The notes under the pieces are model-generated. The model did no database searches. It saw only the letters and a program-made list of their open reading frames with translations, and was not told the origin of the DNA. A DNA stretch of 64,000 bases from a virus: positions 1 to 64,000 of the IMG/VR virus record IMGVR_UViG_3300030329_004647; one strand, given 5' to 3'. Below, piece after piece: positions 59,822 through 64,000 of the stretch (positions are counted from its first letter, which is position 1; each line of letters begins with the position of its first letter). A program made the position numbers and the translations under genes.

Positions 59822-60354
59822 GACGGTTAATCCAAAGAATACTCCTAGAAGAAACAACCTCTAAAGTTTTATTAGTTTTCGGTGGTATAAATCAAGCTAC
59901 TCCAGAATGGATGGGGAATCAAATTCCTAGTAGAATTAAAAATCAGTACGATAAAATAATCCTCAAAAGTTATAGAAGTAGAGATTTGTTAGAATCAATA
60001 GACTCTCTTAAAGAAATGAAAAACACCAATATTAGTGTAGTAGGTTTTTCACAAGGAGGTCTCAATACCTACAGATTAGCCAATAGTGGTGTAAAGTTAG
60101 ACTTTCTAGGTTTAATAGACCCATCAGTTAAAAGTGACTGGTCATTAAAAGGATTTCCTTCCGGTCGAAATTCTGTGTTATTCTACAATAATAAAAACTG
60201 GGGTAAACAGTACTATGACAAATACATTGTGTGGAGAAATGAATTAGCGGAAGAGATGAGAAGTAGTGGTATGGAAGTAGTAGAAGAAGATTTAAATCCA
60301 CATATAAATGACCATATGTTATTCCCTAGAGAATTTTTTAATAGGTTTATGTAG
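59818..60354 (+). CDS. Alpha/beta hydrolase-like putative cargo protein
   Basis: A 178-residue protein starting MRRLIQRILLEETTSK, again an (L/I)xE peptide. The body is a small alpha/beta hydrolase: strand KVLLVFGGIN, nucleophile elbow VVGFSQGGLN (Ser near residue 78), an acidic LIDPS turn and a late His (INDHMLF). The full triad order Ser-Asp-His is present. A lipase, esterase or peptidase acting on the cell envelope is possible. It is the last gene of the rightward cargo operon and overlaps the preceding gene by ATGA. Confidence 0.75.
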   Translation: MRRLIQRILLEETTSKVLLVFGGINQATPEWMGNQIPSRIKNQYDKIILKSYRSRDLLESIDSLKEMKNTNISVVGFSQGGLNTYRLANSGVKLDFLGLIDPSVKSDWSLKGFPSGRNSVLFYNNKNWGKQYYDKYIVWRNELAEEMRSSGMEVVEEDLNPHINDHMLFPREFFNRFM

Positions 60355-60465
60355 TAAAAGGGGTAGGGGAAATTCAATGGTTCCGGTTGTTGTTTTATTA
60401 TAGATAATTCGAGTATCGACAATCCCCTCAGGTTTACCACTACGTGGTCGTTACATTCACTTCGT
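60355..60465. other. Structured intergenic region between convergent operons
   Basis: This spacer has nested inverted repeats. AGGGGA (60365-60370) pairs with TCCCCT (60423-60428), TTGTTG (60387-60392) with CGACAA (60417-60422), and GATA with TATC inside. Next to it ACCAC-TAC-GTGGT (60436-60448) is a perfect hairpin. It could be a two-way terminator or a small structured RNA. It was tested as a tRNA and does not fit. Confidence 0.4.
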
Positions 60466-61038
60466 TCATTTCACTAAACTTTCGGGAATTATCAATTCTC
60501 CAATTATCATTAGAAATAAACATATTATCAGAAAAATAATTCCCATCATAAAATATAGTTTTAAATTTAATATTGTACCAATAAATTTATTATCCCTATA
60601 GTGACCAGAAAAAGCATCTAGTTTTTCAGCTTGTTTAAAAACAGAAACCTTAATATCTAAATCTATTCCTTCGTTTAAGAATATTAACATAGCAGCTCTG
60701 TGAAAACCATCTAATATATTCCCATCTTCATTTACGGTGATATAATGATATTTTTCTGGGTCATAACCATTATCTAAAATACTATTATATAATTCTTCCC
60801 AGTTATATGTGGTTCTACCTTTTTTCCTAGCATCTTTAGTTAAAGATATTATGTTTTCTTTTTTTCCCTCTACATTTTCTGATATAAACTTTAAATGAGC
60901 TCTAAGTGTGTGATTCTTTTCTTTTAGTTCTGATAGTTTATATGTACGGTATTCAGAATGCATTTTACTAAAGAAATCAACTTTAATATTTTGCCAATAC
61001 CCCCTTTTAAGTTTTTTCCATATAGATTTTATACTCAT
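60466..61038 (-). CDS. Membrane-anchored ParB-like protein
   Basis: A 190-residue protein. Residues 15-135 contain a ParB/sulfiredoxin-like core ending in ITVNEDGNILDGFHRAAML, whose DGFHR matches the DGxHR nucleotide-binding motif of ParB-like proteins. The C-terminus is a long hydrophobic helix (LYFMMGIIFLIICLFLMIIG). ParB-like enzymes bind CTP or ATP and act as clamps, nucleases or kinases. A membrane-tethered version is unusual. It is the last gene of a leftward operon of membrane proteins and overlaps its upstream neighbour by ATGA. Confidence 0.72.
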   Translation of the reverse strand: MSIKSIWKKLKRGYWQNIKVDFFSKMHSEYRTYKLSELKEKNHTLRAHLKFISENVEGKKENIISLTKDARKKGRTTYNWEELYNSILDNGYDPEKYHYITVNEDGNILDGFHRAAMLIFLNEGIDLDIKVSVFKQAEKLDAFSGHYRDNKFIGTILNLKLYFMMGIIFLIICLFLMIIGELIIPESLVK

Positions 61039-61409
61039 TTTAATAACTTTTTTAGTTTTCTAGTTATATCTTTTATCTGTGTTTTTAATTTTCCACGATT
61101 ATTTTTTACTTTCAATAGTTGTTTAAACACCCACTCCAAGGTAAGATAACATAAAATAGGCCACACAATCGACCAAACTATATACAATACAAACCAACTG
61201 TCAGTTAAATCAGTATTACTCATATCAACATATTTACCCCAGGATAATGATATTATATCTATTAGACACATTAATACCATCACAGGTATTACTAATCTTC
61301 TAAATGTTTTTACAGGATGAAATTTAAAGGACCTTTTTAAGTTCTTTATTCCAGACCATAAGGTATCCAATATGTACTCCGTGTCTATGTCTCTACCTTT
61401 CCACTTCAT
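61035..61409 (-). CDS. Two-span membrane protein
   Basis: A 124-residue protein with basic ends and two hydrophobic helices (LVIPVMVLMCLIDIISLSW and WFVLYIVWSIVWPILCYLTL). The C-terminus is a Lys-rich helix (LKVKNNRGKLKTQIKDITRK). No family recognised. It is in the leftward operon with the ParB-like protein. Confidence 0.65.
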   Translation of the reverse strand: MKWKGRDIDTEYILDTLWSGIKNLKRSFKFHPVKTFRRLVIPVMVLMCLIDIISLSWGKYVDMSNTDLTDSWFVLYIVWSIVWPILCYLTLEWVFKQLLKVKNNRGKLKTQIKDITRKLKKLLK

Positions 61410-61416
61410 ATCTTTA

Positions 61417-61491
61417 CTAATCCCAAAACTCTGTAATAAAGTCCATAAAATCGTCCCACCATTCTCCTAATTTATCTAATAAATTCTCCAT
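61417..61491 (-). CDS. Tiny acidic amphipathic peptide
   Basis: A 24-codon ORF encoding MENLLDKLGEWWDDFMDFIT plus EFWD, a strongly amphipathic acidic helix with four Trp/Phe positions. It fits between two operon genes with 4- and 7-base gaps. It may interact with the membrane or with a neighbouring protein. Confidence 0.45.
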   Translation of the reverse strand: MENLLDKLGEWWDDFMDFITEFWD

Positions 61492-61495
61492 ATAA

Positions 61496-61795
61496 TTATC
61501 TATTTCCTGTTATAATGTTAAGTAAATACTTAAGAGCAAAGATGGTTATAAATAAACCACTTATCACTAATAAAGCGTCCCACAACTTTAACCACAATGC
61601 TGGGTCAGTAATACCATCAGGACATGTATTACACGGTGTTCCATCTCCAAAGTCTTCGTTAATTTGTTTAGTAATATTATACTCTTCAAATGGGTTCCAA
61701 CCAAAGGTAAAACTTATGATACTTAGAACCAAAGGTAGTAACATAAATATGGAAAAATTAATCCAAAATAGTTTAGTTTTTAATAGTTTTATCAT
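61496..61795 (-). CDS. Two-span membrane protein
   Basis: A 99-residue protein with two hydrophobic helices (FWINFSIFMLLPLVLSIISF and ALLVISGLFITIFALKYLL) flanking a loop with CNTCPDG. It is the first gene of the leftward operon. The TATATTTG element lies four bases before the ATG, so the mRNA is predicted leaderless. No family recognised. Confidence 0.7.
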   Translation of the reverse strand: MIKLLKTKLFWINFSIFMLLPLVLSIISFTFGWNPFEEYNITKQINEDFGDGTPCNTCPDGITDPALWLKLWDALLVISGLFITIFALKYLLNIITGNR

Positions 61796-61799
61796 AATA

Positions 61800-61829
61800 C
61801 AAATATACTATATAATTAGGTCAAGTCAA
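61800..61829 (-). promoter_or_regulatory. Bacteroidota-type promoter (TTG-N19-TATATTTG, leftward)
   Basis: Read leftward, TTG (61829-61827), a 19-base spacer and TATATTTG (61807-61800) are followed by TATT and the ATG at 61795. This is the best full match to the Bacteroidota consensus in the window and again predicts a leaderless transcript. Confidence 0.85.
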
Positions 61830-61839
61830 AGTTTTTTCG

Positions 61840-61847
61840 TATATTTG
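61840..61847 (+). promoter_or_regulatory. Bacteroidota-type -7 element (TATATTTG)
   Basis: A rightward TATATTTG about 45 bases before the 61893 ATG, divergent from the leftward promoter at 61800. No good -33 TTG is seen. Confidence 0.6.
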
Positions 61848-61892
61848 TATATAGAAAGTAAGTAAGTATTAACCCTTTAAAATTTATCAATC

Positions 61893-62216
61893 ATGACATA
61901 CAACAAGATATCCAATCAATACAATGAAATTAAGGAAATAATTAATATAATCAAGGGTAATATTAATTCACTAAAATCACAGTTAGGTATGTGTGAAGCA
62001 CAGATAACATTCGGGGATAAGAGAGTAAAAACAAAATATAGAAAAGAAGAAACTTACTTAGTAAAGAAACTTAAACAAGAGATGTGTGACTTAAGAATGT
62101 ACAAGGACGGTATTACATTACTAAAGAAATATAAAAACGTAGGAGAAATGTTAGGGGTCGTAGTAAAGGTAAAGATATTCTCAAATGACGGGGTATTAAA
62201 AGTAATAACTAAATAA
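61893..62216 (+). CDS. Small helical hypothetical protein
   Basis: A 107-residue basic, mainly helical protein (YNKISNQYNEIKEIINIIKG, then YRKEETYLVKKLKQEM) with a C-terminal strand (VVVKVKIFSNDGVLKVIT). It stands alone with its own promoter and a strong terminator. No family recognised. An early regulatory protein is possible. Confidence 0.7.
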   Translation: MTYNKISNQYNEIKEIINIIKGNINSLKSQLGMCEAQITFGDKRVKTKYRKEETYLVKKLKQEMCDLRMYKDGITLLKKYKNVGEMLGVVVKVKIFSNDGVLKVITK

Positions 62217-62241
62217 TAGTCACTCTATAGAAGAATATAAT

Positions 62242-62294
62242 AAAAGGGAATAAGAACAACTCAATAATGAGTATATATAATATTCCCTTTTTTA
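62242..62294 (+). terminator. Rho-independent terminator
   Basis: AAAAGGGAATA (62242-62252) pairs with TATTCCCTTTT (62281-62291), with a second small hairpin (ACTCA/TGAGT) in the loop and a T-run after it. It ends the 61893 transcription unit. The A-tract makes it likely to work in both directions. Confidence 0.85.
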
Positions 62295-62345
62295 ATGCCT
62301 ATAAGAATAAGGTATTAGTAATTCTTCAACTAACAGACTATATGA

Positions 62346-62555
62346 TTAATTACTTTCTTCTTTATTGTCATTCTCCATATCTTCTAATGTACGACCATCC
62401 CTTTCAGGAATCCATATACTTTCATCCTTCCATACAGAACCATAGTGTTCTTTTATCCATTTGTTATAGTAGTATTCATCATCCATATAATCATCATTGG
62501 AATCATACGTATATCCAGTATCGTTTGATAGAAGAAATTGTTTAGTTTTACTCAT
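62346..62555 (-). CDS. Small acidic Tyr-rich hypothetical protein
   Basis: A 69-residue, very acidic protein with a DSNDDYMDDEYYYNKW segment and a C-terminal charged tail. It is leftward from a TATCTTTG promoter 38 bases upstream. Its composition resembles DNA-mimic or anti-restriction type proteins, but size and motif give no real proof. Confidence 0.6.
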   Translation of the reverse strand: MSKTKQFLLSNDTGYTYDSNDDYMDDEYYYNKWIKEHYGSVWKDESIWIPERDGRTLEDMENDNKEESN

Positions 62556-62592
62556 AGTGTATATGTATATTTCGTTTATAAATAGTTGTATA

Positions 62593-62623
62593 CAAAGATA
62601 CGAAAATAGTCCTAAACAACCAA
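62593..62623 (-). promoter_or_regulatory. Bacteroidota-type promoter (TTG-N20-TATCTTTG, leftward)
   Basis: Read leftward, TTG (62623-62621), a 20-base spacer and TATCTTTG (62600-62593) precede the 62555 gene. Confidence 0.7.
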
Positions 62624-62712
62624 AGAAAATAAGTTTAAAAACATTAGTCTTTTGGTTGAAGGTAAGTACCCCGCTCCTTGCAATATAAAGAGGTTTTTAG
62701 AGAGTTTCTAGA

Positions 62713-62724
62713 TATTTATATATA
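62713..62724 (+). promoter_or_regulatory. TATTTATATATA element without a following gene
   Basis: A phage-type element in the rightward direction. No ORF follows for over 400 bases, so if it is active its transcript would be non-coding. Confidence 0.35.
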
Positions 62725-62770
62725 GTTACTTAACTAACCCATAACCTATTCCATAACCCCCTTATTTTAT

Positions 62771-62810
62771 CGTATTCCACATATTACCACTTTCTACCAC
62801 CATTTACCAC
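62771..62810 (+). repeat. Four 10-bp iteron-like repeats
   Basis: Four consecutive 10-base units (CGTATTCCAC, ATATTACCAC, TTTCTACCAC, CATTTACCAC) share the TACCAC end. A 10-base period puts all copies on one helix face, as expected for a row of protein-binding sites. The ACCACTAT word recurs at 62946. Confidence 0.6.
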
Positions 62811-62845
62811 TATAATTCCCTATAGTGATATTGTTAGAGGGAATT
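62808..62845. repeat. Two overlapping, mutually exclusive inverted repeats
   Basis: CACTATA-ATTCCC-TATAGTG (62808-62827) is a perfect 7-pair hairpin. AATTCCCT (62814-62821) also pairs perfectly with AGGGAATT (62838-62845). The two structures share bases and cannot form together, as in an attenuator or switch. Confidence 0.55.
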
Positions 62846-62971
62846 TCACACAATATGACACTATGTATATAGGAGGTAAAAACCGTCAAAGGGTCTGTGT
62901 CGTCCGCGAAGTGTGACTGACATTCTGACAAAGTCAAGTATTTCGACCACTATTTACTAACAAAATTCCCC

Positions 62972-62986
62972 CTGACAATGTGTCAG
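62972..62986. repeat. Perfect hairpin CTGACA-ATG-TGTCAG
   Basis: A 6-pair stem with a 3-base loop, extendable by flanking CCC/GGG to a larger stem, and followed by a short T-run. TGTCAGAA here is also complementary to TTCTGACA at about 62933, giving an alternative long-range pairing. Confidence 0.6.
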
Positions 62987-63150
62987 AAGGGTTTTATAAA
63001 GGGAAAATATATGGTACCATAACGGGTAGTTACTAACAACGACAAATAGTCATGTGTTTTATTTGGCCATGTCAAAAAAAAGTTGTACCTTTAGGTTGTG
63101 GGAGGGTGGGTAGTATACTATTAAAAAGGAGTTTAGGGACAAAAAAAATA

Positions 63151-63540
63151 TCACCATCTGTGATATCTTTTCTTCGGTGGGTATACATCTGTACAACTAG
63201 AGTCCTTACCGAACTTAATCGTCTTAAGTTTTACACTAGTAGGGAATCCCCATAGACGGGTCCAAGAACTTACTAAGTTACCCACACCATTATATTCTCT
63301 ACGTAGGAAAGTTCTAATATCTTTAATCCCATAAGTGTGACATCCTCTCCATCCCCCATTAACACATTGTACTTCAGCATGTACAGTGATATCCACTTCT
63401 GTGTAAGGTCTACCCCATCTTGGGTTTACTTGTCTCGCTCTAGTTACTCTTACGTTAAGGTTTCTAATATACCCTCCGTCGTTCCCCCTCAGCAGGGAGG
63501 TCTGTAGTTTCTTATTTAATTGTCTCTTGGTCATATTCAT
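63151..63540 (-). CDS. Small basic hypothetical protein
   Basis: A 129-residue basic protein (MNMTKRQLNKKLQTSLLRGN, then RGCHTYGIKDIRTFLRREYN and a Tyr/Pro/Lys tail). Alternating strands such as VDITVHAEVQ suggest an alpha/beta nucleic-acid-binding fold, but no family is recognised. It is higher in GC than its neighbours. The ATG lies four bases after a TATCTTTA element, giving a leaderless arrangement. A second promoter lies about 100 bases upstream. Confidence 0.65.
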   Translation of the reverse strand: MNMTKRQLNKKLQTSLLRGNDGGYIRNLNVRVTRARQVNPRWGRPYTEVDITVHAEVQCVNGGWRGCHTYGIKDIRTFLRREYNGVGNLVSSWTRLWGFPTSVKLKTIKFGKDSSCTDVYPPKKRYHRW

Positions 63541-63544
63541 ACTG

Positions 63545-63575
63545 TAAAGATACGAATTTAATTCCGTACTACCAA
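63545..63575 (-). promoter_or_regulatory. Bacteroidota-type promoter (TTG-N20-TATCTTTA, leftward)
   Basis: Read leftward, TTG (63575-63573), a 20-base spacer and TATCTTTA (63552-63545) are followed by CAGT and the ATG at 63540. Confidence 0.65.
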
Positions 63576-63641
63576 AATAATATGGGGTTTTTTTAAAATA
63601 AAAAGCAGGGTGTCCCCTTATGGTCCGTCCACATCTTAATA

Positions 63642-63672
63642 CAAAGATACAAAAAATATTTTAACTATACAA
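63642..63672 (-). promoter_or_regulatory. Bacteroidota-type promoter (TTG-N20-TATCTTTG, leftward)
   Basis: Read leftward, TTG (63672-63670), a 20-base spacer and TATCTTTG (63649-63642). It is a second, upstream promoter for the 63151 gene with a leader of about 100 bases. Confidence 0.65.
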
Positions 63673-63699
63673 ATTTTTAGGGTAGTATTTAAATTGGGA

Positions 63700-63880
63700 C
63701 TGACGGGTAATAACATTAACACTAAGAATAATAATATACCCCCTGCTTCCCCTATATATAATCTCCAAATGGCTCCCCCCTTATATATCCCCTATGCTGC
63801 CCCCTTATTTAGGGGGCCCCTCCCCCCGCTCCGTATCCCCTCTTACATATAGGTTTTGGGCGGGTGTTTAGGGGGGTCAA
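63700..63880 (-). repeat. C-run cluster (G-quadruplex potential on the minus strand)
   Basis: At least eight runs of four to six C occur within 180 bases of an otherwise AT-rich genome, interleaved with TATATA spacers, and they enclose a 7-pair hairpin (63799-63817). On the minus strand these G-runs could form quadruplexes. Confidence 0.55.
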
Positions 63881-64000
63881 TGCTCTCTGTGAAATATGAC
63901 CCTATATTTTAATTTAATGCTTATACCCTTAAAAAAATTTTTATAGAATTTTTTAGAAAAAATGGACTTCTTATTATAGATTAGTTATTATTACTTTATA

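Larger units (their letters stand above)
62624..63150. other. Long non-coding region with iteron-like repeats and hairpins
   Basis: About 530 bases with no convincing gene on either strand. In order it holds a TATTTATATATA element (62713), two CCATAACC words 12 bases apart (62739, 62751), four 10-base units ending in CCAC (62771-62810), overlapping hairpins (62808-62845), AGGAGGT (62871), paired TTCTGACA/TGTCAGAA words, a CTGACA-ATG-TGTCAG hairpin (62972-62986), the palindrome ATGGTACCAT (63011) and two TTACTAACAA words. It could be a replication or packaging locus, or encode a structured RNA. Confidence 0.6.
63541..64000. other. Non-coding region at the right end
   Basis: No gene is supported. 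The left part holds two leftward host-type promoters for the 63151 gene. From about 63700 to 63880 the plus strand is dominated by C4-C6 runs (G-runs on the other strand), with the hairpin GCCCCCT-TATTT-AGGGGGC at 63799-63817. The last 100 bases are AT-rich and contain nothing I can name. Confidence 0.6.

Noticed and set aside
60365-60432. Possible tRNA (AGGGGA...TCCCCT acceptor-like stem with TTCGAG)
   Set aside because: The length is about 63 bases, the acceptor stem has only six pairs, and no proper T-arm precedes the 3' strand.
62267-62545. Rightward ORF of 92 codons
   Set aside because: It begins inside the terminator and lies antisense to the leftward acidic gene at 62346-62555.
63052-63255. 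Rightward ORF of 67 codons
   Set aside because: It overlaps the better-supported leftward gene at 63151-63540, has no promoter and lies mostly in repeat-rich non-coding DNA.
1-64000. Interpretation as a bacterial chromosome segment because of the TonB receptor and T9SS protein
   Set aside because: The neighbours on both sides are phage-type (fibres, PcfJ, DUF932, cargo proteins, overlapping small ORFs), and the same promoter-like elements precede the envelope genes. A chimeric assembly cannot be fully excluded by reading.

Overview
The window looks like part of the genome of a large, AT-rich tailed phage that infects a member of the Bacteroidota, most likely a marine Flavobacteriia. The phage call rests on tightly packed, often ATGA-overlapping genes, two tail-fibre-like proteins, a three-domain virion-type peptidoglycan hydrolase, many short unknown ORFs, and phage-typical UvsE, DNA ligase, PcfJ, DUF932, ClpP and bS21 genes. 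The host call rests on promoters of the Bacteroidota type (TTG-N19/20-TAnnTTTG), the near absence of Shine-Dalgarno sequences, a secreted protein with a type IX secretion sorting domain, and a flavobacterial TonB-dependent receptor. No capsid, portal, terminase, sheath or polymerase gene lies in the window, so the phage class is inferred. No tRNA, CRISPR array or transposase was seen.

Layout. 0-12.8 kb (+): repair and nucleotide/RNA metabolism (UvsE, CCA-adding-type nucleotidyltransferase, PPK2, P-loop kinase, DNA ligase, phosphomannomutase), small proteins, then DUF932, PcfJ, an AAA ATPase, glutaredoxin and a membrane protein. 12.8-17.0 kb (-): bS21, ClpP, a divergent S-adenosylmethionine synthetase, an L,D-transpeptidase-like protein and small genes. 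17.0-24.5 kb (+): two paralogous proteins with a YYGAGTKWC motif, tail fibre 1 with a Cys-rich partner, and a GAMT-like methyltransferase. 24.5-26.0 kb: small genes and a Nudix hydrolase. 26.0-33.9 kb (+): an envelope module (18-repeat secreted protein, lipoprotein, coiled-coil membrane protein, beta-barrel, TonB-dependent receptor). 33.9-41.8 kb (+): small membrane proteins, tail fibre 2 with its Cys-rich partner, RmlD-like reductase, HAD hydrolase. 41.8-60.4 kb (+): two giant multidomain proteins (1317 and 1787 aa) and a string of proteins beginning with a similar short amphipathic peptide. 60.4-62.6 kb: a leftward membrane-protein operon with a ParB-like protein, plus small genes. 62.6-64 kb: about 1 kb of repeat- and hairpin-rich non-coding DNA around one small gene.

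Main inference. At least 13 proteins start with a short basic amphipathic peptide ending in (L/I)xE, for example MKTLIKKILRE. This resembles the capsid-targeting peptides of phage T4 internal head proteins, which the gp21 prohead protease cuts after (L/I)xE. The two giant proteins carry the same (L/I)xE-(Q/H/E/N) signature between their domains. I propose that 41.8-60.4 kb, plus 15.5-20.4 kb, encodes a cargo of proteins packed in the head, processed there and injected with the DNA: peptidoglycan hydrolase, metallopeptidase-like, kinase-like, zeta-toxin-like, alpha/beta hydrolase and toxin-translocation-like domains. Two promoter classes fit this. Host-type TAnnTTTG elements, several placed so that the ATG is at the transcript start, precede takeover genes. 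A distinct TATTTATAATA element precedes the cargo, fibre-side and envelope genes.
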